NCBI RefSeq assembly: GCF_019048845.1 | Contig: NZ_CP077426.1 | Location: 1,163,501 to 1,227,500, forward strand | Origin: Vibrio mimicus | GTDB taxonomy: Bacteria > Pseudomonadota > Gammaproteobacteria > Enterobacterales > Vibrionaceae | Reading direction: 5' to 3' | Length of the DNA: 64,000 nt | Shown here: in pieces, positions 9,061-19,640 of the stretch | How the letters are laid out: each line of letters starts with the position of its first letter | Numbering within the stretch: the first letter of the stretch is position 1 | Translations under genes and position numbers: made by a program | The notes under the pieces: generated by a model | What the model was told of the DNA's origin: nothing | Seen by the model: only the letters and a program-made list of their open reading frames with translations | The model's database searches: none

Positions 9061-9636
9061 TCACGCTTGAGGTTTTTCTCGGTCTAGTGAGCGTTGACGC
9101 AGCAGGCGCTGCTGTTGATATAGGGCGGCTTTGATCAGTAAATCCTGATCCACATCGCGCAGCAGATCATACTTCAGTGTTACTAAGGTGTGTTCTGATT
9201 GTTGGCTACATTCGGTCACGCTAGCGTAGCAGTATATGGCTGCGGCTGGGTATTCTAAAAACAGCTTAACGCGAACTTTTTGCCCCAAAGCCAAGGGGGC
9301 TTTTGCCAAATAGGTGAGTTGACTGGCGCCAAAACGAGTGGTTGCACTGCGTGATTGCGGATCATCTTGCTGTGACAGCATAAAAGTCAGGAGCAGATTG
9401 AGTTTTGAGTTTTGCGCTTCAAGCAGTTGCAAGACACTTTTAAAATCACTGTTTTTCAACTCCATGCGTGCACTGTCGCTGAGTTGTTCCAATTGGCTGA
9501 ATTCACTTGCCACCACAAATGGGGCGGGGATTTCCGCTTCAAAAATCTCATGAGAAGGGAGAGTGAAATGGTCCGCCAACGGCTCCACATTGATGGTTAG
9601 CGCGTGGTGAACAGTAAAAAATTCTTGGTCATTCAT
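9061..9636 (-). CDS. plzB: PilZ-domain protein (PlzB by position)
   Basis: A 191-residue soluble protein with an N-terminal helical region (about 1-95) and a C-terminal PilZ-like beta-barrel (about 96-165, with FGASQLTYLAK, VRVKLFLEY and YASVTE). In V. cholerae the PilZ gene just upstream of mfd is plzB, reported to affect biofilm, motility and virulence. The usual c-di-GMP signature RxxxR followed by (D/N)xSxxG is not intact: only TTRFGAS and FGASQLTY stand in its place. Ligand binding is therefore uncertain. The gene opens the leftward run with mfd and is divergent from lolC. Confidence 0.78.
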   Translation of the reverse strand: MNDQEFFTVHHALTINVEPLADHFTLPSHEIFEAEIPAPFVVASEFSQLEQLSDSARMELKNSDFKSVLQLLEAQNSKLNLLLTFMLSQQDDPQSRSATTRFGASQLTYLAKAPLALGQKVRVKLFLEYPAAAIYCYASVTECSQQSEHTLVTLKYDLLRDVDQDLLIKAALYQQQRLLRQRSLDREKPQA

Positions 9637-9811
9637 AGAGGGGTCCTTCTCACATCTGTGTTGATTATCGTCATAAGCAGTAACTAATCAAGGTATGCCC
9701 TTGTTATCGGTGTGAAATAAATGTCCTCTTACACAGATTTGGCAAAGAAAAGCTACAACCTCGCAGGGATTCTCGTTACAGTAGCGCCATTCTATTCCTA
9801 TGGTTGGATTT

Positions 9812-11020
9812 ATGTTTCATCCGATTTCGGCTTTTATTGGTTTACGCTATTTGCGCGGTCGTTCTGGTGACCGTTTTAGCCGCTTTGTCTCTTATATGTC
9901 GACGGCGGGTATTACGATCGGTGTAATGTCGCTGGTGACGGTGTTATCGGTGATGAACGGTTTTGAAGCACAGCTTAAATCTCGCATTCTCGGTGTGTTA
10001 CCACAAGCCGTGGTAGCACAAGATACAGGTAAAACAGCACTCACCGCGGAGCCTCCTGCGTTTATTTCTGCTCTTTCTACTCAACGTACTCCTGAACCGC
10101 TGGTGCGCAGTGAAGCGGTAGTACAAAGTGCATCACAACTTGCGGCGGGTTTACTGATTGGCATTGAACCACTGCAAAATGACCCGATAGAACAGTATCT
10201 AATTGCTGGTCGTGTTTCTGCGTTGCAAGAGGGCGAATATCAGCTGTTCCTTGGCCACTTGTTGGCTCGCAGCCTTAATGTCACTGTCGGTGATAAAGTA
10301 CGTTTGATGGTGACAGAAGCCAGTCAGTTCACTCCTTTAGGTCGCTTACCCAGTCAGCGTAACTTTACAGTCGCGGGTATTTTTAATACGGGGTCGGATG
10401 TGGATGGTCAACTGATGGTGACGCATCTGCGTGATGCCGCTAAGTTGCTGCGCTATGACGCGCAAACCATTTCTGGTTGGCGGCTGTTTTTTGATGATCC
10501 GTTTGTGGTGAGCGATCTTGCTACTCAACCGTTACCCGAGGGTTGGCAGTGGAGTGACTGGCGTGAGCAGCGGGGAGAGCTTTTCCAAGCGGTACGCATG
10601 GAGAAGAACATGATGGGATTAATGCTCGGTCTTATCGTCGGGGTGGCAGCATTCAACATTATTTCAGCACTGATCATGGTGGTGATGGAGAAACAGGCTG
10701 AAGTGGCGATTTTGAAAACCCAAGGCATGCAGTCACAACAAGTTCTCGCCATTTTTATGGTGCAAGGTGCAAGCAGCGGCGTGATTGGCGCTGTAGTGGG
10801 TGGTGTGTTTGGCGTATTGTTAGCCGCTAACCTAAATAGCCTGATGGATGCTTTAGGCGTGGCACTTTTTGCTGTGGGTGGATCTTTGCCAGTGGTGATC
10901 GAGCCACTGCAAATTGCCCTCGTTATTGTTCTTGCGATTGTATTGAGCCTAGTGGCAACGCTGTTTCCAGCCTATCGCGCATCTTCTGTTCAACCCGCTG
11001 AGGCGTTACGTTATGAATAA
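9812..11020 (+). CDS. lolC: Lipoprotein-releasing ABC transporter permease LolC
   Basis: Inner-membrane subunit of LolCDE, which extracts outer-membrane lipoproteins from the inner membrane and hands them to LolA. The 402 residues show one N-terminal TM helix followed by the [14 protein letters not shown] motif, a large periplasmic domain, and three C-terminal TM helices ending in [19 protein letters not shown] at 9812 is preferred; an ATG four codons earlier is also in frame. First gene of lolCDE, overlapping lolD by 8 bases. In this family LolC contributes the hook that docks LolA. Confidence 0.95.
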   Translation: MFHPISAFIGLRYLRGRSGDRFSRFVSYMSTAGITIGVMSLVTVLSVMNGFEAQLKSRILGVLPQAVVAQDTGKTALTAEPPAFISALSTQRTPEPLVRSEAVVQSASQLAAGLLIGIEPLQNDPIEQYLIAGRVSALQEGEYQLFLGHLLARSLNVTVGDKVRLMVTEASQFTPLGRLPSQRNFTVAGIFNTGSDVDGQLMVTHLRDAAKLLRYDAQTISGWRLFFDDPFVVSDLATQPLPEGWQWSDWREQRGELFQAVRMEKNMMGLMLGLIVGVAAFNIISALIMVVMEKQAEVAILKTQGMQSQQVLAIFMVQGASSGVIGAVVGGVFGVLLAANLNSLMDALGVALFAVGGSLPVVIEPLQIALVIVLAIVLSLVATLFPAYRASSVQPAEALRYE

Positions 11021-11699
11021 CCTTTTACGTTGTCATCAGGTTTGCAAAACCTATCAAGAAGGCGATTTGCAAACTCAGGTTCTTAAAGGGGTAAGCTTTG
11101 AGCTAAAGCGAGGGGAGTTGGTCTCGATCATTGGATCTTCGGGGTCAGGAAAGAGCACTCTGCTGCATATTCTTGGTGCACTGGATGAGGCCAGCGAAGG
11201 GGCTGTGGAGTTTCTTGGTCAACCATTGCATGAATTGAGTTCAAATAAACAAGCTAAAATTCGTAATCAACACTTGGGGTTTGTGTATCAGTTTCATCAT
11301 CTGCTTGCGGATTTTTCGGCTTTGGAAAATGTGGCGATGCCGCTGTTGATTGGTGGCATGAATGTGGCGAAGGCGAAAGCACAAGCCCAAAGGCTGCTTG
11401 AGCGAGTTGGTCTAGGGCACCGTTTGGTGCATCGTCCATCGGAGCTTTCTGGTGGTGAGCGGCAGCGTGTGGCGATTGCGCGAGCGTTGGTGAATAAACC
11501 TGATTTGGTTTTGGCAGATGAGCCGACAGGCAACCTCGACCATAACACAGCACTGTCGATTTATGATTTGATGCGCGAGTTAAATCGAGAGTCGGGAACG
11601 GCTTTTTTAGTGGTCACCCATGATGGTGAATTAGCGGCCAAAATGGATCGTCATATGCACATGAAAGATGGTCTGCTAACAGATGTAACGGGGGCCTAA
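11013..11699 (+). CDS. lolD: Lipoprotein-releasing ABC transporter ATPase LolD
   Basis: ATPase of LolCDE. It has Walker [10 protein letters not shown], the Q-loop in FVYQFHHLL, the signature [15 protein letters not shown], Walker [13 protein letters not shown] and the switch His in VVTHD. The 228-residue length is typical of MacB/LolD-type ATPases. Its start overlaps the lolC end and its stop abuts the GTG of lolE, so translation of the three genes is tightly coupled. Confidence 0.96.
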   Translation: MNNLLRCHQVCKTYQEGDLQTQVLKGVSFELKRGELVSIIGSSGSGKSTLLHILGALDEASEGAVEFLGQPLHELSSNKQAKIRNQHLGFVYQFHHLLADFSALENVAMPLLIGGMNVAKAKAQAQRLLERVGLGHRLVHRPSELSGGERQRVAIARALVNKPDLVLADEPTGNLDHNTALSIYDLMRELNRESGTAFLVVTHDGELAAKMDRHMHMKDGLLTDVTGA

Positions 11700-12944
11700 G
11701 TGTTTTCCTCCCTAGCTTTGTTTATTGGTGGACGTTTTAGTCGCGCCAAGCAACGTAACAAGATGGTGTCGTTTATTTCACTTTCTTCCACGATTGGGAT
11801 TGCGGTGGGGGTGGCGGTCATCATCATCGGTCTTTCGGCCATGAATGGCTTTGAACGTGAATTGCAATCGCGGGTGCTGTCCGTGATTCCTCACGGAGAA
11901 TTTGAAGGCGTTCGGGGTCCGATTGAACGTTGGCCTGAAGTTATGGCGCAAGTGACTCGTCATCCGAAAATTGTTGCGGCAGCCCCTTATGTGAAAATGA
12001 CAGCGCTGGCGGAACATGGCACTCAACTTAAAGCGATTGAGGTGCGAGGTGTTGACCCACAACGTGAACAAGCGGTGTCTAGCCTGTCACAATTTATTAC
12101 CCCGCAAGCATGGCAACATTTTATCCCCGGTCAACAGCAGGTGATTTTAGGTCAAGGCGTTGCTGATAAGCTTGGTGTGCAACTTGGCGATTTCATTACC
12201 CTTATGATTCCTAGCGCCACCAGTGGCGAAAAAGTGCAGGCCCCGAAACGGGTACGAGTCAAAGTCAGTGGTTTATTGGCTTTGAATGGGCAAATTGATC
12301 ACAGCTTGGCACTGCTGCCACTTGAAGATGCACAAGCTTACGCTAATTTAGGCTCAGGCGTGACGGGCGTATCGGTGAAAGTAGCCAATGTGCTGCAAGC
12401 TACGGAGATTGTGCGAGAGGCGGGTAATAAACTCAACGTTTATGCCTATCTGCACAGTTGGCAGCAAAAGTACGGCTTCTTGTACCGTGATATCCAGATG
12501 GTGCGCAGTATCATGTATCTGGTGATGATCCTCGCCATTGGGGTGGCAAGCTTTAACATTGTCTCAACCTTGATGATGGCGGTGAAAGACCGTGCTGGTG
12601 AAATTGCGATTTTGCGCACCATGGGTGCAACAGATGGTTTAATCAAACGTATCTTTGTATGGCAAGGTGTGTTTTCTGGTGTGCTTGGCAGCGTGGTTGG
12701 TAGCCTATTGGGGGTGATCATTGCGTTTAACTTGACCTCGTTGATTAAAGGTTTAGAGCGGTTGATCGGCCATCAATTTTTGTCTGGAGATATCTACTTC
12801 GTTGATTTCTTGCCTTCACAAGTGCAGTGGTTTGATGTGCTGTTGGTGTCCGGCACTGCGATTACGTTGAGTTTACTTGCCACTTGGTATCCCGCACGGC
12901 GAGCGAGTCGGCTCAATCCCGCTCAAGTGTTGAGCAGCAAGTAG
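11700..12944 (+). CDS. lolE: Lipoprotein-releasing ABC transporter permease LolE
   Basis: Second permease of LolCDE, paralogous to LolC with the same one-plus-three TM layout and the MNGFERELQSRVLS motif after TM1. It ends in YPARRASRLNPAQVLSSK. The family's partner role is to bind the released lipoprotein. It starts with GTG directly on the lolD stop. A terminator follows, so lolCDE is a closed operon. Confidence 0.95.
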   Translation: MFSSLALFIGGRFSRAKQRNKMVSFISLSSTIGIAVGVAVIIIGLSAMNGFERELQSRVLSVIPHGEFEGVRGPIERWPEVMAQVTRHPKIVAAAPYVKMTALAEHGTQLKAIEVRGVDPQREQAVSSLSQFITPQAWQHFIPGQQQVILGQGVADKLGVQLGDFITLMIPSATSGEKVQAPKRVRVKVSGLLALNGQIDHSLALLPLEDAQAYANLGSGVTGVSVKVANVLQATEIVREAGNKLNVYAYLHSWQQKYGFLYRDIQMVRSIMYLVMILAIGVASFNIVSTLMMAVKDRAGEIAILRTMGATDGLIKRIFVWQGVFSGVLGSVVGSLLGVIIAFNLTSLIKGLERLIGHQFLSGDIYFVDFLPSQVQWFDVLLVSGTAITLSLLATWYPARRASRLNPAQVLSSK

Positions 12945-12990
12945 CGATATCGTATCGGATAGACAAACAGAGCATTTTTTGAGTTCAACA

Positions 12991-13015
12991 AAAAAGGACC
13001 CTTGGGTCCTTTTTC
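12991..13015 (+). terminator. Terminator after lolE
   Basis: An 11-bp inverted repeat, 12991-13001 with 13004-13014, has a GGACCC/GGGTCC core and A's and T's on its flanks. It works rightward for lolE and possibly leftward for the DUF2062 gene ending at 13097. Confidence 0.88.
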
Positions 13016-13096
13016 TCATCTTAAGTGAACATCGTTTGCAAAACGGCAGATGCTGCTGCTCGCAACTTCATTCAAACCCCGCGCTTGCACCGTGTG

Positions 13097-13627
13097 TTAA
13101 GGCTGATTCTCCGGCATCTTACTGGTACGGCGTTTTTGCCAACTGCGTACCACCGAATAACGCCATAAACCGCGAATACCGAAGTAACCAAGCAGTGAGG
13201 CTAGCACCGCACAAACAGCGCAACCCAGCAGAAAAGGGGGGCCAATGGTGCTCATTTGGTTGAACAGAAATTCCCATGTTAATTCAAAATGGAAACTGTG
13301 TGCTGGGGTGCCCATCAGCCATGCGCCAAGCTTGTACGTGAAATAAAAGATCACTGGCATAGTGATAGGGTTGGTGATCCACACTAATGCGATCGAGAGC
13401 GGTAAGTTAACGCCAAACATAATCGCTAGCCCTGCCGCCATGATCATTTGGCTTGGAAGTGGAACAAAGGCCATAAACAGGCCAACAGCAAACGCGCCAG
13501 CAGCAGAGCGACGGTTTAAACACCAGAGATTTGGGTTATACAGCACATTACCAAACACGCGCAGCGCTTTTTGGCGTTTGATCACATCGTGGTCAGGCAT
13601 AAACCGTTTAATAAATTTTCTTGGCAT
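13097..13627 (-). CDS. DUF2062 inner-membrane protein
   Basis: A 176-residue membrane protein of the DUF2062 family (PF09835), with about three hydrophobic segments (AGAFAVGLFMAFVPLPSQM, then IALVWITNPITMPVIFYF, then PPFLLGCAVCAVLASLLGYF). The family motif P-x-Q and the TNPITMP turn are present. Its function is not established. Its first base lies only 8 bases from the first base of comEC on the other strand, so any promoter for it lies inside comEC. Confidence 0.82.
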   Translation of the reverse strand: MPRKFIKRFMPDHDVIKRQKALRVFGNVLYNPNLWCLNRRSAAGAFAVGLFMAFVPLPSQMIMAAGLAIMFGVNLPLSIALVWITNPITMPVIFYFTYKLGAWLMGTPAHSFHFELTWEFLFNQMSTIGPPFLLGCAVCAVLASLLGYFGIRGLWRYSVVRSWQKRRTSKMPENQP

Positions 13628-13635
13628 ACGGGATT

Positions 13636-15879
13636 ATGACTCTCTTGTCGAATTACTGGTCGCTCATCTCTTTTTCGATCACCGTGCTGTCTGCTCCTTA
13701 TTGGCCATGGATGCCAACATGGGGCTGGGCTTGGTTATGCCTTTTTTTGACGGGTTTGCTCGGTTATTACCGTGCAAACCGCAAATTCCTTGGCTTCGCG
13801 TTGGCCATTTTCACTATCGTGCTACATGGCAACCTTATGCGAGATCAATCCAACATTCTCTATCAAGCAGGGCCGGATATTACCATAAAAGGTAAGGTTG
13901 ACAGCTTTTTTAAGCAAACTCGTTACGCATATGAGGGTTTAGTCTTGATTCATGAGGTGAATGGTCAAACCTTAAACAGATTCATGCAGCCTCACATACG
14001 TCTCGTTGCCCCGTTATTACTACAGCCCAATGATCAATTTGAGTTTTCAATCTCGCTTAAACCGATAGTGGGTCGACTCAATGAAACGGGCTTTGATTTA
14101 GAAGCGTATTACATGGCGCACTCTTTCGTGGCTAGAGCCAGTGTTAAACCCAACACGTCTTATCAAATTGTGCAAGAGAGTAGCCTAAGATCAAGGTTGT
14201 TTTTTCAACTGGAAGCGCTGACGCAGACGAGCCCGTTTCAAGCGCTGATTTTAGCTCTGACCTTTGGTGAACGAAGCAGTATTGATGAGCAGGAATGGCA
14301 AGCGCTGCGAAATAGTGGGTTGATTCATTTAGTCGCTATTTCTGGTTTGCACATCGGAATTGCTTTTAGCTTGGGGTACTTTCTGGGTGCAGGCTTAATG
14401 CGCTTTCATAATCAGCTTCTCTGGTCACCGTTCGTGTGCGGAGTTCTGCTTGCCATACTCTATGCGTGGCTTGCAGGTTTCACCATACCGACTCAGCGTG
14501 CACTGATCATGTGTTTGCTCAATGTGGCATTGGTGATTTTGGCTTTCCCTCTTTCCGCATTAAAACGGATTTTGCTTACTTTGTGTGCTGTTTTAGTTTG
14601 GTCGCCGTTTGCCTCGCTCTCTAACAGCTTTTGGATGTCCTTTTTAGCTGCCGCGATTGTGCTGTATCAGTTAGCCAGTCAGGGTAAACGTAAAGTGTGG
14701 TGGAAAACGCTGCTGCTCGCGCAAATTTCTCTCGTCTGTTTAATGGCTCCGGTAACGGCATACTTCTTTGGCGGCCTAAGCATTACCGCGGTTTTGTACA
14801 ATTTGGTGTTTATCCCGTGGTTCTCCCTAGTCATTGTTCCGGCTCTGTTTTTAGGGTTGGTCATAACCCTTATCGCACCAAGTTGGGCTGCCGTGTATTG
14901 GCCGTGGGTCGACTGGTCTTTTCTGCCGCTTGATTGGGCGCTGCAATTTGCGGACATGGGTTGGGTAGTCATACCCCAAAATATACAAGGTCTCATTGTT
15001 GCGTTCGTCGTGCTCAGTATGCTGTATCGAGTGATGAGCCTACGAGCCTGTGCCTTATCGTTAAGCATCGCTGGCTTATGGTGGTGGTTTCCTTCCATTA
15101 CACCGCTTTGGCGTATGGATGTGTTGGATGTGGGGCACGGTTTAGCGATAGTGATTGAGCAAAATGATCGTGCGATTGTCTACGATACAGGCAGCAGTTG
15201 GCCGGGGGGCAGCTATGTACAAAGTGTGATTGAGCCCATTTTACAGCAACGCGGTATTCATCGACTCGATGGGTTGATTTTGAGTCATCTCGATAACGAT
15301 CATGCGGGCGATTGGCAAAGTTTAGCCAAACGTTGGCACCCCAGTTGGATACGCACAAGCCAAGTTGGTGTGGAATTTGTTCCTTGTGTACGTGGTGAAA
15401 GTTGGCAATGGCAATCTCTACATTTCGATGTGTTATGGCCGCCGCAACTGGTCAGCCGAGCTTACAATCAACATTCGTGTGTGATCCGTATGACCGATGC
15501 TCAGTCCAAACATTCAGTGCTGCTTTCTGGGGATGTCACCGCAATGGGGGAGTGGTTGCTCGCACGCGATGGGGCATTACTGCAAAGTGATGTGATGATA
15601 GTGCCGCACCACGGCAGTAAAACCTCATCAACTGCTGAGTTCATTATGAAAGTCGAACCACGATTGGCGATTGCGTCACTGGCTAAAGATAACCGCTGGA
15701 ATTTGCCTAACACGCAAGTGGTGGAGCGTTATCAAAACCAGCAAGCTCAGTGGTTAGATACTGGACAATTGGGTCAAATCAGTCTGTTTTTCTATCCAGA
15801 ACAGATGGATTGGGTTGCTCAGCGTTCGCTTGGCTGGGAGCCTTGGTATAGGCATATGCTGCGTAAAGGAGTAGAATGA
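13636..15879 (+). CDS. comEC: DNA internalisation protein ComEC/Rec2
   Basis: Inner-membrane channel that carries single-stranded DNA into the cytoplasm during natural transformation. The 747 residues comprise an N-terminal domain of the DUF4131 type with TM helices, the Competence domain (about 200-480, with LVAISGLHIGIAFSLGY), and a C-terminal metallo-beta-lactamase-like domain with LDVGHGLA, YDTGSSWPGG, SHLDNDHAGD and HHGSKTS. The ATG at 13636 is used; an in-frame TTG at 13621 would overlap the divergent gene. Thirty bases separate its stop from msbA. In V. cholerae transformation is induced by chitin through TfoX and QstR. Confidence 0.94.
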   Translation: MTLLSNYWSLISFSITVLSAPYWPWMPTWGWAWLCLFLTGLLGYYRANRKFLGFALAIFTIVLHGNLMRDQSNILYQAGPDITIKGKVDSFFKQTRYAYEGLVLIHEVNGQTLNRFMQPHIRLVAPLLLQPNDQFEFSISLKPIVGRLNETGFDLEAYYMAHSFVARASVKPNTSYQIVQESSLRSRLFFQLEALTQTSPFQALILALTFGERSSIDEQEWQALRNSGLIHLVAISGLHIGIAFSLGYFLGAGLMRFHNQLLWSPFVCGVLLAILYAWLAGFTIPTQRALIMCLLNVALVILAFPLSALKRILLTLCAVLVWSPFASLSNSFWMSFLAAAIVLYQLASQGKRKVWWKTLLLAQISLVCLMAPVTAYFFGGLSITAVLYNLVFIPWFSLVIVPALFLGLVITLIAPSWAAVYWPWVDWSFLPLDWALQFADMGWVVIPQNIQGLIVAFVVLSMLYRVMSLRACALSLSIAGLWWWFPSITPLWRMDVLDVGHGLAIVIEQNDRAIVYDTGSSWPGGSYVQSVIEPILQQRGIHRLDGLILSHLDNDHAGDWQSLAKRWHPSWIRTSQVGVEFVPCVRGESWQWQSLHFDVLWPPQLVSRAYNQHSCVIRMTDAQSKHSVLLSGDVTAMGEWLLARDGALLQSDVMIVPHHGSKTSSTAEFIMKVEPRLAIASLAKDNRWNLPNTQVVERYQNQQAQWLDTGQLGQISLFFYPEQMDWVAQRSLGWEPWYRHMLRKGVE

Positions 15880-15909
15880 GCGCAATTTTGTAATCAGAAA
15901 AGCCTCTCT

Positions 15910-17658
15910 ATGTCACTTCACTCTGACGAAACTACTTGGCAGACCTTTAAACGTCTGTGGACTTATATCCGCTTATATAAAGCGGGTCTTGCTGTTGCGG
16001 TTGTCGCGCTGATTATCAATGCTGTCGCTGATACCTATATGATTTCTCTACTAAAGCCCTTATTGGATGAAGGCTTTGGTAATGCGGAATCCAACTTCCT
16101 GCGTATCCTGCCGTTCATGATTTTAGGCTTGATGTTTGTACGCGGTTTAAGTGGATTTGCTTCTTCCTACTGCTTGAGTTGGGTTTCTGGCAATGTGGTA
16201 ATGCTGATGCGTCGCCGTTTGTTTAACCATTTCATGCACATGCCAGTGCGCTTTTTTGACCAAGAATCGACAGGCGGACTGCTATCTCGCATCACTTACG
16301 ATTCTGAGCAAGTCGCAGGCGCAACCAGCCGCGCTTTAGTCAGCATTGTGCGTGAAGGGGCAAGCATTATCGGCTTGTTAACCCTGATGTTCTGGAACAG
16401 TTGGCAGCTTTCTTTGGTGTTGATCGTGGTCGCGCCTGTTGTTGCTTTCGCAATCAGTGTGGTTTCTAAGCGCTTTCGTAAGATTTCGCGCAACATGCAA
16501 ACCACCATGGGGCATGTCACTTCATCGGCTGAGCAGATGCTCAAAGGTCATAAAGTGGTGCTAAGTTACGGTGGTCAAGCCGTTGAGCGTAAACGCTTTG
16601 ACCAAGTGAGTAACGGCATGCGTCAACAAACGATGAAGCTGGTTTCCGCTCAATCTATTGCTGATCCTGTGATCCAGATGATTGCTTCACTAGCGCTGTT
16701 TGCCGTGTTGTTCTTGGCGAGTGTTGACTCCATTCGTGCAGATCTTACGCCGGGTACTTTCACTGTCGTGTTTTCTGCCATGTTTGGCTTGATGCGTCCG
16801 CTAAAAGCATTGACCAGTGTGACGTCTGAATTCCAACGCGGTATGGCCGCTTGTCAAACTCTGTTTGGTTTGATGGATCTAGAAACTGAGCGTGATAATG
16901 GCAAGTACGAAGTCAATCGCGTTAAAGGTGAGGTTGCCGTTAAAGACGTGACTTTCACTTATCAAGGAAAAGAAAAGCCAGCGTTAGCGAATGTCTCTTT
17001 TGATATTCCGCAAGGCAAAACCGTTGCGTTGGTTGGCCGCTCTGGTTCAGGTAAATCAACCATCGCTAATCTGTTTACCCGTTTTTATGATGTAGACAGT
17101 GGTTCAATCAGCCTTGATGGGCACGATGTGCGTGATTACAAACTGACTAATTTGCGTCGTCACTTCGCATTAGTTTCACAAAACGTACATCTGTTTAATG
17201 ACACCATTGCCAACAACATCGCTTATGCCGCCGAAGGTGAATATACCCGTGAGCAAATTGAGCAAGCGGCTCGCCAAGCGCATGCGATGGAGTTTATTGA
17301 AAATATGCCAGAAGGGTTGGATACCGTCATTGGTGAGAACGGTACGAGTTTGTCCGGTGGTCAACGCCAGCGTGTGGCGATTGCCCGTGCGTTGCTGCGT
17401 GATGCTCCTGTGCTCATTCTCGATGAAGCGACTTCAGCGCTAGATACTGAATCTGAGCGCGCGATCCAAGCGGCATTGAATGAGCTACAGAAAAACAAAA
17501 CCGTGCTGGTGATTGCGCACCGCTTGTCGACCATCGAACAAGCCGATGAGATCCTTGTGGTCGATGAAGGAGAAATCATTGAGCGCGGCCGCCATGCTGA
17601 TTTGTTGGCTCAAGATGGCGCGTATGCTCAGCTACACCGCATCCAGTTTGGTGAATAG
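15910..17658 (+). CDS. msbA: Lipid A export ABC transporter MsbA
   Basis: A homodimeric flippase moving lipid A-core across the inner membrane. The 582 residues have six N-terminal TM helices with coupling motif [15 protein letters not shown], then the nucleotide-binding domain: Walker [10 protein letters not shown] at about 376, signature [16 protein letters not shown], Walker [14 protein letters not shown]-loop IAHRLST. Its last base is shared with the lpxK start. The msbA-lpxK pairing is conserved and couples lipid A completion with export. Confidence 0.97.
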   Translation: MSLHSDETTWQTFKRLWTYIRLYKAGLAVAVVALIINAVADTYMISLLKPLLDEGFGNAESNFLRILPFMILGLMFVRGLSGFASSYCLSWVSGNVVMLMRRRLFNHFMHMPVRFFDQESTGGLLSRITYDSEQVAGATSRALVSIVREGASIIGLLTLMFWNSWQLSLVLIVVAPVVAFAISVVSKRFRKISRNMQTTMGHVTSSAEQMLKGHKVVLSYGGQAVERKRFDQVSNGMRQQTMKLVSAQSIADPVIQMIASLALFAVLFLASVDSIRADLTPGTFTVVFSAMFGLMRPLKALTSVTSEFQRGMAACQTLFGLMDLETERDNGKYEVNRVKGEVAVKDVTFTYQGKEKPALANVSFDIPQGKTVALVGRSGSGKSTIANLFTRFYDVDSGSISLDGHDVRDYKLTNLRRHFALVSQNVHLFNDTIANNIAYAAEGEYTREQIEQAARQAHAMEFIENMPEGLDTVIGENGTSLSGGQRQRVAIARALLRDAPVLILDEATSALDTESERAIQAALNELQKNKTVLVIAHRLSTIEQADEILVVDEGEIIERGRHADLLAQDGAYAQLHRIQFGE

Positions 17659-18668
17659 TGGTGATAGAAAAGATTTGGTTTCACCGCCATCCGTTGGGTT
17701 ATCTGTTATGGCCACTGTTGTGGCCATTCAGCTTGCTGTTTGGCGCAATTAGCCGCTCACGGCGTAAGGCTTATCAAGTGGGTGATAAACCGTCTTACCG
17801 TGCGCCATTGCCTATTGTCGTGGTGGGTAATATTACCGCAGGTGGCAATGGTAAAACGCCGGTTGTGGTTTGGCTGGTGGAAACATTGCAAAACCTTGGC
17901 TATCGTCCGGGGGTAGTATCTCGCGGTTATGGAGCCAAAGCGCCAAGTTATCCTTTGGTGGTCAGTGAACAAACGCCAGCGGAACATTGCGGTGATGAGC
18001 CAAAACTCATTTTTCAGCGCACCAAAGCCCCTGTAGCGGTTGATCCTATACGTAGCCAAGCCGTGAAAGCGCTGCTTGAGCAAGGAGTTAACATCGTCAT
18101 TACTGATGATGGTTTGCAGCATTATGCATTGCAGCGTGACATTGAAATCGCTGTGGTGGATGGTGCGCGCCGTTTTGGTAACCAACAGCTGATCCCGCTA
18201 GGCCCTCTGCGTGAGCCGATCAGTCGGTTAGATGAAGTCGATTTCATTATCACCAATGGTGGTGTGGCTAAGGCTAATGAAGTCGTGATGCATCTTCAAC
18301 CGGCTGATGCGATTAATCTGCAGACGGGTGAACGCTGTGCGGTGAGTAAGCTCACTCGCTTATGTGCGCTGGCTGGGATTGGTCATCCTTCCCGATTTTT
18401 TAATACCTTGCGTGAACTCAATGCCGATTTGGTTCACTGCCAAGGTTTTGCCGATCATCAAGCCTTTGATGCTGCCCAGTTGAATCAACTCGCGCAGCAG
18501 GGCGATCATCTGATCATGACAGAAAAAGACGCCGTAAAATGCGCTGAGTTTGCCCAGCCAAATTGGTGGTATTTGCCCGTTTCGGCTCAATTTGCTCCAG
18601 AAGCGGAGCAGCGTATTGTGGACAAAATTAAAGAGGTAATGGAACCGTATGGATCACCGTCTGCTTGA
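17658..18668 (+). CDS. lpxK: Tetraacyldisaccharide 4'-kinase LpxK
   Basis: Phosphorylates the 4' position of the tetraacyldisaccharide to give lipid IVA, the sixth step of the Raetz pathway, at the inner membrane. A short N-terminal hydrophobic helix is followed by the P-loop [12 protein letters not shown] at about residues 54-65 and the LpxK motifs [14 protein letters not shown] and ITDDGLQH. The GTG start overlaps msbA by one base; a second GTG follows at once. The last 20 bases overlap ycaR. Confidence 0.96.
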
Positions 18669-18828
18669 AATCGTCGCTTGCCCAGTGTGTAAAGGTAAGC
18701 TGACTTACGATAAAGATCGCCAAGAGCTAATTTGTAAATTGGATCGTTTGGCTTACCCAATTAAAGAAGGCATTCCAGTGCTTTTAGAGCCGGAAGCACG
18801 TAGCATGAGCATGGATGAGGGACGCTAA
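18649..18828 (+). CDS. ycaR: Trm112/YcaR-family small zinc-binding protein
   Basis: A 59-residue protein (UPF0434) beginning [18 protein letters not shown]. It has one CPVCK zinc-type knuckle and a later ICK cysteine, then the [18 protein letters not shown] segment typical of the family. Eukaryotic and bacterial Trm112 relatives activate methyltransferases, but the bacterial YcaR role is not settled. It overlaps lpxK by 20 bases and shares one base with kdsB in a TAATG junction, so it is translated within the lpxK-kdsB operon. Confidence 0.92.
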
Positions 18829-19583
18829 TGTCATTTACCGTTGTGATCCCTGCGCGTTACCAATCGACGCGTTTACCGGGTAAGCCTCTGGCGGACATCG
18901 GTGGTAAACCCATGATCCAATGGGTGTATGAACAGGCTATGCAGGCGGGTGCTGACCGCGTGATCATTGCAACCGATGATGAGCGTGTAGAGCAAGCGGT
19001 TCAAGCCTTTGGGGGTGTGGTGTGTATGACATCGCCTAACCATCAATCCGGCACAGAACGTTTGGCTGAAGTGGTGGAGAAAATGGCTATTCCGGCCGAT
19101 CACATCGTGGTGAATGTGCAAGGCGACGAGCCGTTGATTCCACCTGCAATTATTCGCCAAGTCGCGGATAACTTAGCCGCATGCAGTGCGCCGATGGCGA
19201 CCTTGGCGGTGGAAATTGAAGATGAAGCGGAAGTGTTTAACCCGAATGCGGTGAAAGTGATCACCGATAAAAACGGTTATGCACTGTACTTCAGCCGCGC
19301 CACGATTCCTTGGGATCGGGATAATTTCGCCAAGGCAGACAAATCCATCACTCAGCCGCTACTGCGTCATATCGGCATTTATGCCTATCGTGCAGGGTTC
19401 ATCAACACCTATCTGCATTGGCAGCCAAGCCCGCTTGAAAAGATTGAATGCTTAGAGCAGCTTCGTGTGTTGTGGCATGGTGAAAAAATTCATGTTGCGG
19501 TTGCGTTAGAAGCACCGCCAGCTGGGGTGGACACGCCAGATGATTTGGAAGTGGTGAGAAAGTTCGTCGCTCAACAACACTAA
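18828..19583 (+). CDS. kdsB: CMP-Kdo synthetase KdsB
   Basis: 3-deoxy-manno-octulosonate cytidylyltransferase, which activates Kdo with CTP for addition to lipid IVA. The 251 residues open with the nucleotidyltransferase motif [18 protein letters not shown], followed by VQGDEPLI with the metal-binding Asp, and later [11 protein letters not shown] and GIYAYR. It is the last gene of the comEC-msbA-lpxK-ycaR-kdsB run. Its stop codon lies in the left arm of the terminator. Confidence 0.97.
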   Translation: MSFTVVIPARYQSTRLPGKPLADIGGKPMIQWVYEQAMQAGADRVIIATDDERVEQAVQAFGGVVCMTSPNHQSGTERLAEVVEKMAIPADHIVVNVQGDEPLIPPAIIRQVADNLAACSAPMATLAVEIEDEAEVFNPNAVKVITDKNGYALYFSRATIPWDRDNFAKADKSITQPLLRHIGIYAYRAGFINTYLHWQPSPLEKIECLEQLRVLWHGEKIHVAVALEAPPAGVDTPDDLEVVRKFVAQQH

Positions 19584-19615
19584 ACAATAAAGCTCCCAAC
19601 GGGAGCTTTATTGTT
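19583..19615 (+). terminator. Bidirectional terminator after kdsB
   Basis: A perfect 15-bp stem (19583-19597 with 19601-19615) closes a 3-base loop, GC-rich at the top and AT-rich at the base. It begins on the last base of the kdsB stop and lies 26 bases from the end of the convergent carbonic anhydrase-like gene. Confidence 0.85.
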
Positions 19616-19640
19616 GAATACAGTATGGCGATGTCTGCTT

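Noticed and set aside
13621..13635. Upstream TTG start for comEC
   Set aside because: It would make the gene overlap the divergent DUF2062 coding sequence, while an ATG five codons later is available.
14679..15098. Long antisense reading frame (139 codons) within comEC
   Set aside because: It lies wholly inside a well-supported gene, has no recognisable domain and has low-complexity composition typical of a frame shadow.
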